This document shows, one piece after another, positions 19,201 to 27,038 of a DNA stretch of 64,000 nucleotides. Position 1 is the first letter of the stretch; every line of letters starts with the position of its first letter. The notes under the pieces are model-generated. The model did no database searches and was not told where the DNA came from. It was given only the letters and a program-made list of their open reading frames with translations. The stretch is from positions 1 to 64,000 of the forward strand of contig CAZAFL010000001.1 of NCBI GenBank assembly GCA_964484465.1, read 5' to 3'. The stretch comes from CAZAFL01 sp964484465 (GTDB lineage: Bacteria; Bacteroidota; Ignavibacteria; UBA10030; SZUA-254). Made by a program: the position numbers and the translations under genes.

Positions 19201-19470
19201 GGAAATATTTATCCACGTGTTCCCGCCATCTTCAGTTTTCCAGATGCCTCCGCCTGTTGCGCCGAAGTAGAAAGTATACGGCTGGTCTTTGTGTCCTGCA
19301 ACAGCGACCGATCGTCCGGCCCGGAAAGGCCCGATTTCGCGCCACTGCATTTTGTTGTACAGGGTCGTATCGTAAAACAACGAAGGCTTTTCAGATGCAG
19401 AGCATAGTCCTAAAATAAGTGACGAGAAAATAACGAAAAATGATACCGACCGAAACCAATTAAACACCAT
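16300..19470 (-). CDS. exported BNR/VPS10 (sortilin-like) beta-propeller protein
   Basis: A 1056-residue protein with a signal peptide (FFVIFSSLILGLCSA) followed by a long series of Asp-box/BNR units of the form S-x-D-x-G-x-T-W, for example TEDGGNTW, SEDAGKTW, SKDGGKTW and SADGGDTW. These build one or two beta-propellers as in VPS10/sortilin-like and glycoside-hydrolase-like 'WD40/YVTN/BNR' proteins. A C-terminal part (from about residue 760) has a beta-sandwich segment and a charged helical region near 920-1000. Such proteins are common exported proteins of unknown substrate in Bacteroidota and Acidobacteriota. No glycosidase catalytic set could be confirmed. A GGAAAGGGA ribosome site precedes the ATG. 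Confidence 0.85.
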   Translation of the reverse strand: MVFNWFRSVSFFVIFSSLILGLCSASEKPSLFYDTTLYNKMQWREIGPFRAGRSVAVAGHKDQPYTFYFGATGGGIWKTEDGGNTWINISDGQLKLGIVGALEVAEADPNVIYAGTGEACIRGNAMPGEGVYKSEDAGKTWKFIGLKEAQTISKIRTHPKDENLVYVAALGHTFGNNAERGVYRSKDGGKTWEKILYKNDKTGAVDIELDPNNPRIIYAALWEAYRNPWSLVSGGPGSGLYKSADGGDTWKEITDKEGLPKGIKGKIGIAVSAAKPGRVWASIESDEGGLFRSDDWGKNWTKMTDDRRIRQRAWYYSHVFADPKNPDCVYILNVGFHKSTDGGRTLSNISPPHGDNHDLWINPNNPLCMIEGNDGGATVTYNGGQTWTEEDIPTAQFYHVTLDNAFPYNIYGAQQDNSTVRIASRTTGFGISRPDWFSVGGGESGYVTPNTTDPEIVYAGSYDGYLTRYDHHIDQEENISPWPDNPMGSGAEGAKYRFQWTYPIITSKFDSHTLYVAANVVFKTTNEGKSWDIISPDLTRNDTSKLKSSGGPITKDNTSVEYYCTIFSFAESPLDKNILWAGSDDGMLHVTQDGGATWNNATPSGILEWSMMSIVDASPFDKSTAYLAANRYKLDDFKPYIFKTTDFGKSWKKIVDGIPPNEFVHAVREDPNKRGMVYAGTERGLYVSFDAGEHWQPLQNNLPVTPIHDIAIQAREQDLIVATHGRSFWVLDDLSPLYQLVDAARSPIYLFKPHDAYRMGGFSFDRPGLALGKNPPNGVVLYYYFKYKPQPKDSLKIEFLDEQKNLIKTFIGKPTEKPAESESQSNEETPTCPADSGMNRFVWDMHYPDAKKVPGAIMWAGSTEGPIAVPGKYQVRLSYGGKRWTQSFEIKKDPRLTTTPEEFKEQFDFLIKIRDKVSEAHEAVNTIRDIRKQTDDLVKRLEKHASKDSVKNSAKRLNDQLKKVEEEIIQVKIKSGQDALNYPIKLNDKIAGISGVVADADTRPTKQAYDVFNELAGKLDMQLKKYKHTIEDDVQAFNMVVKNLDIPAVIIKPAEK

Positions 19471-19782
19471 GATATTCCCTTTCCAGGAGAATGAGAGTAG
19501 ATAGTGATGAGTGAAAAGAATATAGAAAAGATTTCTGAAAAGAAAAATAACAAAGGGGTATCATCCGCACCAGCGCGAACTATTTTGGGGTGGATCAGGT
19601 TGAAGCGTAGAAAATAAATGGATTCCTGCTTACGCAGGAATGACAGGCTTGCTTGTCATTCCGCACTTGATGCGGAATCCAGTCATGGCGCTTCTGACTC
19701 AGGGATCTGGGTAAATGATGCTTGCATTATCGGGCGTTTTTGTATATTATTTTGGGATGGCGTACCACTATAATATAGACCC
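19471..19782. other. intergenic region between divergent genes
   Basis: This 312-base gap holds no gene. It contains the composite palindrome at 19619-19683. TTGCAT (19722) and TATATT (19743-19748) sit in front of the amidohydrolase gene but with only a 15-base spacer, so that promoter is weakly supported. On the minus strand, TATATT lies upstream of the BNR gene near 19520 without a convincing -35 box. Confidence 0.5.
19619..19683. repeat. composite REP-like palindrome (three stem-loops)
   Basis: The element is bounded by TGGATTCC (19619-19626) and GGAATCCA (19674-19681). Inside it ATTCCTGC/GCAGGAAT (19622-19641), AATGACA/TGTCATT (19639-19660) and ATTCCGCA/TGCGGAAT (19658-19678) form consecutive hairpins, so it can fold as a whole or as separate arms. 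This doublet architecture is that of dispersed REP/BIME-type elements. Confidence 0.7.
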
Positions 19783-21111
19783 ATGTCGATAATCATCCGT
19801 GCGGGTAACATTCTTACTCTAAATTCCCGCGATGAGATCTTGCGTGATGCTGCCATTGTGGTTGAAGGTAATCGCATTCAGAGAATCGTTTCAAACGCGG
19901 AAGCCCTTACCTCGAAAAATGATACCGTTGTAGATGCGCGAACCTGTGTCGCATTACCGGGGTTTGTGCAGACACATATTCATCTCTGTCAGACGTTGTT
20001 CCGCGGCTTAGCCGATGACCTCCAGCTTCTCGACTGGCTGAAGCAAAAAATCTTCCCGCTCGAATCGGCGCATAATGAAACTTCAATGTACTATTCTGCG
20101 ATGCTCGGCATAGCGGAATTGATTCGTTCGGGAACGACTACGATTCTCGACATGGGAAGCGTTCATCATCAGGAGGAAGTCATCCGTGCGGTGGGCGAAA
20201 CCGGACTTCGGGCGTTTGTTGGCAAATCCATGATGGACAGGAACGAAATTTTCCCGCCATTAAAGGAATCCACGAAGGATTCGCTCTCATCGACCAGAAG
20301 TCTCGCGGAGAAATGGCACAATTCTTACGACGAGAGGGTCAAGTATGCGGTCGCTCCCCGATTTGTTCTTTCTTGCAGCGACACATTGATGCAGGGCGCC
20401 TTTGAGATGACTGGTTCGTTTGAAGGAATGTTGTTCCACACGCACGCTTCGGAAAATCGGGTTGAGATAAAGGCTGTGCGCGAAAGATGCAGGATGGAGA
20501 ACATCGAATTTCTACACCATCTCGGGCTGTTGTCGGAAAAGTCTTCACTTGCTCACTGCATTCATCTGAACGAGAATGAAGTTTCTCTTTTACAGCAAAC
20601 GCGGTCGAATGTAACGCACTGCCCGTCATCGAATTTGAAGCTCGCCTCGGGAATAGCGAACCTGCCGTGTCTGTTCGACCATCACATTAACGTCTCTCTT
20701 GGCGCGGACGGCGCGCCGTGCAATAACACGCTGAACATGTTCCAGGAAATGCGCCTCGCCTCACTGTTGCAAAAACCGGCTCATGGCGCAACCGCGATGC
20801 CACCGAAAACAATACTGCACATGGCAACGCGCAACGGGGCAAAGGCACTCGGGCTCGAACGTGAAATCGGCAGTATTGAAGCGGGAAAGAAAGCCGATAT
20901 CGTCCTCCTTGACCTCAATACGGTCTCTCACCCTTTGACAGATGATCTCTACTCTTCAATCGTCTATTCTTCCGGACCGGAAAACGTCCATTCCGTCATG
21001 ATCGACGGGAGATGGGTGTACCGCAACAAGACGTTTACCGGCATTGATGAGCACCGGCTACTTCACAGGTCAAAAGAAGAGTTGAAGAAACTTCTTGGAC
21101 GCCTTTCATAA
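19783..21111 (+). CDS. cytosolic amidohydrolase, MTA/SAH (5'-deoxyadenosine) deaminase-like
   Basis: A 442-residue metal-dependent amidohydrolase of the TrzA/MtaD branch. The metal ligands H65 and H67 lie in QTHIHLCQTLFRGLADDLQLLDWL, which is a close match to the S-adenosylhomocysteine / 5'-methylthioadenosine deaminase signature. Later ligands are in LFHTHASEN, SLAHCIHLNENE and SLGADGAPCNNTL. The typical composite-domain C terminus GSIEAGKKADIVLLDL is present. The likely reaction is hydrolytic deamination of an adenosine derivative; related enzymes act on guanine, so the substrate is not certain. It heads a three-gene operon. Confidence 0.85.
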   Translation: MSIIIRAGNILTLNSRDEILRDAAIVVEGNRIQRIVSNAEALTSKNDTVVDARTCVALPGFVQTHIHLCQTLFRGLADDLQLLDWLKQKIFPLESAHNETSMYYSAMLGIAELIRSGTTTILDMGSVHHQEEVIRAVGETGLRAFVGKSMMDRNEIFPPLKESTKDSLSSTRSLAEKWHNSYDERVKYAVAPRFVLSCSDTLMQGAFEMTGSFEGMLFHTHASENRVEIKAVRERCRMENIEFLHHLGLLSEKSSLAHCIHLNENEVSLLQQTRSNVTHCPSSNLKLASGIANLPCLFDHHINVSLGADGAPCNNTLNMFQEMRLASLLQKPAHGATAMPPKTILHMATRNGAKALGLEREIGSIEAGKKADIVLLDLNTVSHPLTDDLYSSIVYSSGPENVHSVMIDGRWVYRNKTFTGIDEHRLLHRSKEELKKLLGRLS

Positions 21112-21121
21112 TTGGCAAAGA

Positions 21122-22543
21122 ATGAAAGTATCCATCATCATCTTGTCGTTGTTGTGGTTTTCTCTCTGCTATGGCCAGCATTCTATCGTCCTTGAAGGTG
21201 CAACACTCATCGACGGCACAGGTAACCCTCCTCTGTCGAATTCAGTTATCGTCATTCAAGGAACAAGAATTATTGCCGTCGGTGAACAGGGAAAGATTGA
21301 GACACCAAAAGATGCTAAAAAGATAAATGTCCGCGGCAAATACATCATGCCCGGCCTGATCGATTGTCATATTCATTATGGTGAGCCTCGCGATCTGGTC
21401 CAGCTCCTAGCATGGGGTGTAACTTCTGCTAATTGTATGTTCGAATCTACCGACCAGGCGCTCGAGATGGAGAAACGAACCGCAAGCGACACAATCCACT
21501 CGCCGCAGATTTACGCGACAGCTCCGATCTTCACCTGTGAACACGGATGGTGGTGGGGAGAAGGGTTCCCTATAGATTCGACGATTAACCGTTTTCCAAA
21601 AACGCCGGATGAAGCACGCGAACAGGTGCGTAAGGTGAAAGCAAAAGGAATCAAGAGGATTAAGATTATGTATGATGATATGGGCTGGTGCAGGGATTCG
21701 TTGCCGAGACTAAGCAAGATGGACAAGGATATAATGAAGGAGTTGTATGATGAGGCCGAGCGTGATGGAATGCTTACGGAAGTACATGTTCCCCAATTGG
21801 CAGACGCTCAAGAGGTGTTGAAGTCAGGTTATCCCCACCTCATGTTCCGCGGTGTAGGTGTTGCCTTTGCCCATGGTATTATTGATGATACAATCAGCGT
21901 TCGTATTTCATCGCGGTATCACTTAACATGGCTGGCAATGCCAGGTGTACTTATGGGCTTCTTAGGTAAGGATATATATTATGTACCTACGTTTTGTGTA
22001 TTTGAATTTCTCGCAGATGTCAGAGCGTTCATGAGGAATGCACTTTCGGATGAACGGTTTCGATTCGCCCTCAATGATGAGGTCGTTGAGAAATATACGA
22101 GTAAGTCATATTATGACCATTATGACAAGACATACCCTAATAGTCAATTTGTTCGCGAACATCTTTCCATCCTGAATCTAAATCTCAAAAAGTTGAAAGA
22201 AAGCAGATATGTAGCAATGGGAACAGATATGTGGGCTTTTCCAGGCATAGGTGCGCATCTGGAACTCCAGTATATGGTAAATGCAGGAATGACCCCCATG
22301 CAGGCAATTGTATCATCTACGCAAACCGGTGGTCTCTTTCTTACAGCACCTAAGTTTGGGGAAGAACTGTTTGAGCAAACAAATTCGCCGATGGGCACCA
22401 TTGCTAAAGACAAAATTGCCGACTTGCTTATCCTCGATGCAAACCCGCTGGAGGATATCCGCAACACGCGGACAGTACGTACAATTATCAAACACGGAAT
22501 CATATTCGATCATCAACAACTCGTCGAAGAGTCAAAGCGATGA
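21122..22543 (+). CDS. exported amidohydrolase
   Basis: A 473-residue amidohydrolase-superfamily protein with a cleavable signal peptide (MKVSIIILSLLWFSLCYGQ). Metal ligands are seen in GLIDCHIHYGE near the start of the barrel; the C-terminal GTIAKDKIADLLILDANPLEDI closes the composite domain. It belongs to the imidazolonepropionase-like / prolidase-like exported group; the substrate is unknown. I chose ATG 21122, 10 bases after the previous stop, because the upstream residues MDAFHNWQR only interrupt the signal peptide. The stop overlaps the next ATG (ATGA). Confidence 0.85.
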   Translation: MKVSIIILSLLWFSLCYGQHSIVLEGATLIDGTGNPPLSNSVIVIQGTRIIAVGEQGKIETPKDAKKINVRGKYIMPGLIDCHIHYGEPRDLVQLLAWGVTSANCMFESTDQALEMEKRTASDTIHSPQIYATAPIFTCEHGWWWGEGFPIDSTINRFPKTPDEAREQVRKVKAKGIKRIKIMYDDMGWCRDSLPRLSKMDKDIMKELYDEAERDGMLTEVHVPQLADAQEVLKSGYPHLMFRGVGVAFAHGIIDDTISVRISSRYHLTWLAMPGVLMGFLGKDIYYVPTFCVFEFLADVRAFMRNALSDERFRFALNDEVVEKYTSKSYYDHYDKTYPNSQFVREHLSILNLNLKKLKESRYVAMGTDMWAFPGIGAHLELQYMVNAGMTPMQAIVSSTQTGGLFLTAPKFGEELFEQTNSPMGTIAKDKIADLLILDANPLEDIRNTRTVRTIIKHGIIFDHQQLVEESKR

Positions 22544-23733
22544 AGAATGACCCTCTCCTGAAATGGAGAAAAGAATTCCCGATCCTTGATACGACTACTT
22601 ACCTGATTTCCAATTCACTCGGCGCAATGCCGAAGAGTGTTTACGCGCGAATGAAAGAGTATGCAGATGTCTGGGCAACTCGGGGTGTCCGGGCGTGGGC
22701 TGATGTGTGGTGGGACATGTCGATAAATGTGGGTGACCTCATCGCTCCCCTCATCGGTGCGAAACGGGGAGAGGTTTCGATGCATACAAACGTCTCCTCA
22801 CTCCAGTCGCTCATCATATCCTGTTTTGATTTTCGGCAAAAGCGGGATAGAGTCGTCATGACCTCCATGGAATTTCCCTCCGTGATGTATGTGTACGAAA
22901 AGTTTGCAGTTGCGCACGGGGCGAAACTGAACATTGTAGATTCTGACGATGGAATATCCATTGAAACTCAGAAGGTCATCGATTCGATTGATGAGAAGAC
23001 GTTACTCGTTCCTATTTCGCATGTACTTTTCAAAAGCGCATACATTCAGGACGTTCGGGCGATTACTGAAAAAGCTCACCGCTGTGGAGCCATCGTTATC
23101 CTCGACGCGTACCATTCCGTTGGAACAATCCCGGTTGACGTGCGTTCGCTCGGTGTCGATATTCTTGTCGGTGGTGTCCTTAAATGGTTGTGCGGAGGTC
23201 CCGGAGGCGCGTTTCTTTGGATTCGTCCGGAGTTGCGTAAGAAGCTGCAGCCGAAAATCACCGGCTGGTTTGCACACATGAAACCATTTGCATTCGAACA
23301 GTCGATGAGTTATCGGGATGATGCGGCGAAGTTTCTGAACGGAACTCCGTCAATTCCCGCGTTGTATGCTGCCGGCGAGGGTGCTAAAATTATCTCCCAA
23401 ATCGGTATCGAAAAAGTTCGCGCGAAATCGAAACGTCAAACTGCGCTCCTGGTAAAAGAAGCTCAGAAGAATAATTATCCCATCATGACTCCTCTGGACC
23501 CGGATCTGCGTGCGGGGACTCTTACACTAAATGTCCCTCACGCATACGAGATTTCACGGGAACTCCTCCGACGAAATATTATTGTCGATTACCGCGAAGG
23601 GGCGGGCATCAGATTTGCTCCTCACTTCTATAATTCTGATGATGAAGTTCTGCACGCAGCCAGGGAAGTAAAGAACATTCTCGATACAAAAGCATACCGA
23701 AAGTTTTCAAAGAAGAGGACTTCTGTCACCTAA
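22540..23733 (+). CDS. kynureninase-like / class V PLP-dependent enzyme
   Basis: A 397-residue fold-type I enzyme. The PLP lysine is K215 in VGGVLKWLCGGPGGAFLW, and the GGPGG that follows is the form seen in kynureninases. Other family segments are YLISNSLGAMP, VVMTSMEFPSVMYVY and ILDAYHSVGTIPVDV. Kynureninase cleaves kynurenine or 3-hydroxykynurenine to (hydroxy)anthranilate and alanine, but no tryptophan dioxygenase is in the window. A cysteine-desulfurase-like or aminotransferase activity is also possible. It shares ATGA with the exported amidohydrolase, so translation is coupled. Confidence 0.75.
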   Translation: MKNDPLLKWRKEFPILDTTTYLISNSLGAMPKSVYARMKEYADVWATRGVRAWADVWWDMSINVGDLIAPLIGAKRGEVSMHTNVSSLQSLIISCFDFRQKRDRVVMTSMEFPSVMYVYEKFAVAHGAKLNIVDSDDGISIETQKVIDSIDEKTLLVPISHVLFKSAYIQDVRAITEKAHRCGAIVILDAYHSVGTIPVDVRSLGVDILVGGVLKWLCGGPGGAFLWIRPELRKKLQPKITGWFAHMKPFAFEQSMSYRDDAAKFLNGTPSIPALYAAGEGAKIISQIGIEKVRAKSKRQTALLVKEAQKNNYPIMTPLDPDLRAGTLTLNVPHAYEISRELLRRNIIVDYREGAGIRFAPHFYNSDDEVLHAAREVKNILDTKAYRKFSKKRTSVT

Positions 23734-23790
23734 CCAGTTGCGCTTCATTCTGCGGGCAGGTATATTATTGAAGAGATTCTCCCTCAAACG

Positions 23791-24987
23791 ATGATAAATG
23801 CCCGTGAAGCCATAGCGACGATTCTGGATTGCGTTAGACCTCTGGAAGCGATTACAATTTCCCTGGAACAATCCCTTGGACGTGTCCTGGCAGAAGATAT
23901 TGTATCTTTAGAAAACATTCCCCCATTCGATAACGCCGGCATGGATGGTTTTGCCGTTCGTTCAGAAGATATCAAGAGCATTCCATCGAAACTCAACATT
24001 GTCGGAGAAATTCCGGCGGGCTCTATAGCAATGAAATCTATTGGGGGAGGTGAGGCGATGAGTATAATGACAGGGGCAAAAATACCTGAAGGTGCTACCG
24101 CCGTTGTCCAGGTTGAATGGACGGAAAAAATCGATGACATGCACGTAAGCATACTTCATCGTGTTGAAGCCGGACATAATATTCGAAAAGCAGGGTTGGA
24201 TGTGCAGAAAGGTTCAGTACTATTGTCTACAGGACAACGACTTCGGCCTCAGCACGTCGGACTTCTGGCGTCCGCTGGAAAAAGGTTTTTCGAAGTGTAC
24301 CGCCCCGCGGAAGTTGCAATTCTCGCCACAGGCAACGAGCTGGTTGAACTCGACAAACCTCTGACCGAAGGGAAAATTCGTAATAGCAATGCGTACGCTT
24401 TGCTGGCATTGGTGACCGAAGCGGGTTGTGAACCGCTCAACCTTGGTGTTGCGAAAGATGATCACGAAAAGATTCGAAAAAAAGTCATTGAAGGTCTCGC
24501 TGCGGACGTGCTCATTACATCTGGTGGAGTTTCAGTTGGAAAATACGACCTTGTCATGGATATTATGAAAGAGGTCGGCGTGGAAATTAAATTCTGGAAA
24601 GTCAATATCAAACCCGGTATGCCGCTCGTGTTCGGCCTATACAAGGGGAAACCCGTTTTCGGGCTGCCGGGTAATCCTGTTTCTACAGTGATTACATTTT
24701 TGAAGTTTGTAAAACCTGCTCTTTTAAAAATGACAGGTCATCAGCATCCCGAAGAGGCTCTGAAACTGCGTGCGATTCTTGAGAGCGAATTAACGAAGTC
24801 CGACGGTAAGCGCCATTTTGTCAGGGGAATACTTGAAAGCCGCAACGGTTCAATGATTGTGCGGACAGCCGGGTCACAGGTCTCAAATATTCTCACTTCA
24901 GTAGCAAAGGCAAATTGTCTCATCATTCTTCCTGAAGAATTGCAGGTTGCGAGAGTGGGAGAAGAAGTAGAATTAGAGTTGTTATGA
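23791..24987 (+). CDS. moeA: molybdopterin molybdenumtransferase MoeA
   Basis: Inserts molybdate into adenylylated molybdopterin to give Mo-MPT. The 398-residue protein shows the full domain order: the N-terminal segment IPPFDNAGMDGFAVR, the MogA-like central domain with ATGNELVE, TSGGVSVGKYDLV and FGLPGNPVSTVITF, and the beta-barrel C-terminal domain. It is the first gene of the molybdenum-cofactor cluster and overlaps moaD by four bases. Confidence 0.95.
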   Translation: MINAREAIATILDCVRPLEAITISLEQSLGRVLAEDIVSLENIPPFDNAGMDGFAVRSEDIKSIPSKLNIVGEIPAGSIAMKSIGGGEAMSIMTGAKIPEGATAVVQVEWTEKIDDMHVSILHRVEAGHNIRKAGLDVQKGSVLLSTGQRLRPQHVGLLASAGKRFFEVYRPAEVAILATGNELVELDKPLTEGKIRNSNAYALLALVTEAGCEPLNLGVAKDDHEKIRKKVIEGLAADVLITSGGVSVGKYDLVMDIMKEVGVEIKFWKVNIKPGMPLVFGLYKGKPVFGLPGNPVSTVITFLKFVKPALLKMTGHQHPEEALKLRAILESELTKSDGKRHFVRGILESRNGSMIVRTAGSQVSNILTSVAKANCLIILPEELQVARVGEEVELELL

Positions 24988-25232
24988 TGAATGTTCGGGT
25001 GAAATTTTTTGCGATGGCGCATGACCTTGCAGGAAGAAGTGAAGCGATTCTCACTCTTCCCTCCTCATCTTCAACGCATAATGCACTGGACGCTCTTATG
25101 ATACAATATCCTCCGTTAATTGCCCTGAAGAATTATCTGCGCGTGGCCGTAAACGGTGAGTATGTGGAATTGGGGTACAGTCTTCAGGATGATGATGAGC
25201 TTGCAATTATTCCTCCGGTAAGCGGTGGATGA
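24984..25232 (+). CDS. moaD: molybdopterin synthase sulfur-carrier subunit MoaD
   Basis: An 82-residue ubiquitin-like sulfur carrier ending in the diagnostic PPVSGG, whose terminal glycine is thiocarboxylated and donates sulfur to precursor Z. Its partner MoaE follows 24 bases downstream. Two consecutive ATG codons (24984 and 24987) are available; the first overlaps the moeA stop. The activating enzyme MoeB is not in this window. Confidence 0.93.
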   Translation: MMNVRVKFFAMAHDLAGRSEAILTLPSSSSTHNALDALMIQYPPLIALKNYLRVAVNGEYVELGYSLQDDDELAIIPPVSGG

Positions 25233-25256
25233 GGACAACAATAATCTTTTTAGATT

Positions 25257-25670
25257 ATGATAGAGATTGTGGATCATGAAATAGATGTTCAGAGTGTTTT
25301 ACGAAGTGTGGAAGATCCATCCGCCGGTGGTGTCGACATGTTTATTGGAACAACGCGTAATAACTCGAACGGCAAAAAGGTACTTTCTCTCGAGTATGAG
25401 ACATATCGTCCGATGGCGTTGAAATTAATGGAACGAATTGCGGAAGAAGCCGCCGCAAAATGGGGATTGCGCAAAATTTCTATTGTTCACCGTGTCGGGA
25501 AAGTTGAAATTGGTGAAGCGAGTGTTGTCATTGCTGTATCTTCCGCACACCGGAAAGAGGCATTTGACGCTTGCCGGTTTGCTATCGATACGTTAAAAAA
25601 GGAAGTTCCCATCTGGAAGAAAGAAATATTCATCGACGGTCAGGTCTGGGTCGGCGCGCAAGACAATTAA
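25257..25670 (+). CDS. moaE: molybdopterin synthase catalytic subunit MoaE
   Basis: A 137-residue large subunit of MPT synthase. It shows the characteristic GGVDMFIGTTRNN start, LEYETYRPMA, SIVHRVGKVEIGEASVVIAVSSAHRKEAFDACRFAID and the C-terminal VPIWKKEIF with the active-site lysines. Together with MoaD it converts cyclic pyranopterin monophosphate to molybdopterin. It closes the moeA-moaD-moaE unit. Confidence 0.95.
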   Translation: MIEIVDHEIDVQSVLRSVEDPSAGGVDMFIGTTRNNSNGKKVLSLEYETYRPMALKLMERIAEEAAAKWGLRKISIVHRVGKVEIGEASVVIAVSSAHRKEAFDACRFAIDTLKKEVPIWKKEIFIDGQVWVGAQDN

Positions 25671-25745
25671 TCTAAAGCCTTCCATTACTTCAAAAACAAA
25701 TGAAATAAGGGGGTAGGTATTAAGAAAAATTAATCTCTAATTCCG

Positions 25746-25774
25746 TTGACTTTAAGGGCTGTTTTCTCTACATT
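25746..25774 (+). promoter_or_regulatory. sigma-70-type promoter before the KMEKKG-repeat gene
   Basis: TTGACT (25746-25751), a 17-base spacer and TACATT (25769-25774). The start codon at 25841 has an AAAAGGAG ribosome site, so the repeat-protein gene has an independent transcription signal inside the cofactor cluster. Confidence 0.6.
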
Positions 25775-25840
25775 TGTGCGCAACTACCTCAAGAATTGTC
25801 AGTCCTAAATCAATAATACACCATAAAAGGAGATTTTATC

Positions 25841-26215
25841 ATGAAGAAATTCATCGGAATCCTGGTTGTTCTCTTTGCATTCGTTGCGCTTCAAGCATCC
25901 GCGCGCGCGCAAGAAAAGGATACAACTGCGGCCGGCGAGAAGATGGAAAAGAAGGGTGAAATGAAAGAGATGAAGGGTGAGAAGATGGAAATGAAGGGCG
26001 AGAAGATGGAGAAGAAAGGCGAAATGATGGAGAAGAAGGGCATGAGCGAAGGTAAGGAAAAGATGGAAATGAAGGGTGAGAAGATGGAAAAGAAAGGCGG
26101 CAAGATGGAGAAAAAAGGACATAAGATGATGAAGAAGGGCATGAAGATGGAGAAGAAAGGCGAGAAGATGGAGAAAAAAACTGAAATGAAGGAAGAAAAG
26201 AAAGACGGCAACTAA
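25841..26215 (+). CDS. exported Lys/Met/Glu-rich hexapeptide-repeat protein
   Basis: A 124-residue protein with a signal peptide (MKKFIGILVVLFAFVALQ, cleavage near ARA-Q). From residue 34 on it is almost entirely variants of K-M-E-K-K-G and K-M-E-M-K-G, so only about six amino-acid types occur. The mature chain has a Met about every third to sixth residue and should be a highly charged helix or disordered. The DNA repeats too (units like gagaagatggagaagaaaggc). It resembles 'MXKDX pentapeptide-repeat' type exported proteins; function unknown. Metal binding through methionine is a guess. It has its own promoter and terminator and splits the cofactor cluster. Confidence 0.8.
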   Translation: MKKFIGILVVLFAFVALQASARAQEKDTTAAGEKMEKKGEMKEMKGEKMEMKGEKMEKKGEMMEKKGMSEGKEKMEMKGEKMEKKGGKMEKKGHKMMKKGMKMEKKGEKMEKKTEMKEEKKDGN

Positions 26216-26248
26216 GGAACAATCGCCGATAACAAGGTGTTAACAAAA

Positions 26249-26282
26249 GAAAGCGATGTCAATGACATCGCTTTCTTCGTTT
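26249..26282 (+). terminator. hairpin terminator after the repeat-protein gene
   Basis: GAAAGCGATGTCA pairs with TGACATCGCTTTC (26249-26275), a 13-base-pair perfect stem with almost no loop, followed by TTCGTTT. It ends transcription just before the sulfite-oxidase-like gene. Confidence 0.75.
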
Positions 26283-26304
26283 AATGACGGAATACATTGA
26301 AATC

Positions 26305-27021
26305 ATGAAGAACCAACGGAACAGCGACAGATTTCTACTGAGAAGAAGAATAATAAAAATCTCTCCTGTCATTTTTCTTGCCGGATGCGATATTTCCGCT
26401 GGAGGGAAAATGGAATCCTTGCTTCACGCCTTCCAGAAGTTCAACGATTGGGTGCAGGCGAAGGTGTTTGACCAAAATACTCTTGCCCCCGAGTATTCCG
26501 ATGGCGATGTCACACCCGAAGAAGGATTTCGCGTTAATGATTATGATACCGACGAACCTGATATCGACACAGAGAACTGGAAATTGATCGTTGATGGACT
26601 CGTCAGCAAGCCCGGAGAGTATACGCTTCAGCAGATCATGTCGTTGCCAAAGCAGACAAAAAACCTCAGGCATTGCTGTGTCGAAGGGTGGAGCATGATT
26701 CCAAAGTGGGGCGGAGTACGAATGCGTGACTTCATGCAAATTGTCGGTGCCGATATGAACGCGAAATTCGTTTCGGTTGAATGCGGCGACGAGTACACAA
26801 CCTCGTGGGACATGCCTTCTGTCCTTCACGCGCAAACTCTTCTGGCGTATGAAGCATACGGCAAACCATTGACTCTGGAGCATGGCGCTCCGGTGAGAAT
26901 TGTTATGCCGACCAAACTTGGATATAAAAGCGCCAAATGGATTAACAAACTTATCGTCACCAATGAAAAACCGGGCGGGTATTGGGAGGACCAGGGATAT
27001 GACTGGTTTGCGGGGCTCTGA
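26305..27021 (+). CDS. exported molybdopterin-dependent oxidoreductase (sulfite oxidase / MsrP fold)
   Basis: Mo-MPT enzyme of the sulfite-oxidase superfamily, catalytic domain only. From ATG 26305 it has 238 residues. The Mo-ligating cysteine is C125 in RHCCVEGWSMIPKWGG, aligned with the CVEAWSM of E. coli YedY/MsrP; a second cysteine precedes it. HGAPVRIVMPTKLGYKSAKWI is the usual C-terminal signature. The N terminus has RRR and a lipobox ending at C28 (FLAGC), so it is probably a lipoprotein, possibly Tat-exported in folded form. An ATG at 26284 would start on the terminator tail, so I prefer 26305. A cytochrome b gene nearby suggests a quinone-linked redox partner instead of MsrQ. Confidence 0.85.
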   Translation: MKNQRNSDRFLLRRRIIKISPVIFLAGCDISAGGKMESLLHAFQKFNDWVQAKVFDQNTLAPEYSDGDVTPEEGFRVNDYDTDEPDIDTENWKLIVDGLVSKPGEYTLQQIMSLPKQTKNLRHCCVEGWSMIPKWGGVRMRDFMQIVGADMNAKFVSVECGDEYTTSWDMPSVLHAQTLLAYEAYGKPLTLEHGAPVRIVMPTKLGYKSAKWINKLIVTNEKPGGYWEDQGYDWFAGL

Positions 27022-27038
27022 ATGGAGAGAAATGTTGT

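Noticed and set aside
23734..23790. Molybdenum-cofactor riboswitch before moeA
   Set aside because: The space is only 57 bases and shows no multi-stem fold.
25841..26215. Repeat DNA as a CRISPR array or minisatellite only
   Set aside because: The units are not separated by unique spacers, and the reading frame is kept with a signal peptide in front.
25851..26246. Ser/Pro/Phe-rich frames on the minus strand opposite the KMEKKG gene
   Set aside because: They are mirror products of the repeat DNA; only the plus strand has a signal peptide, ribosome site, promoter and terminator.
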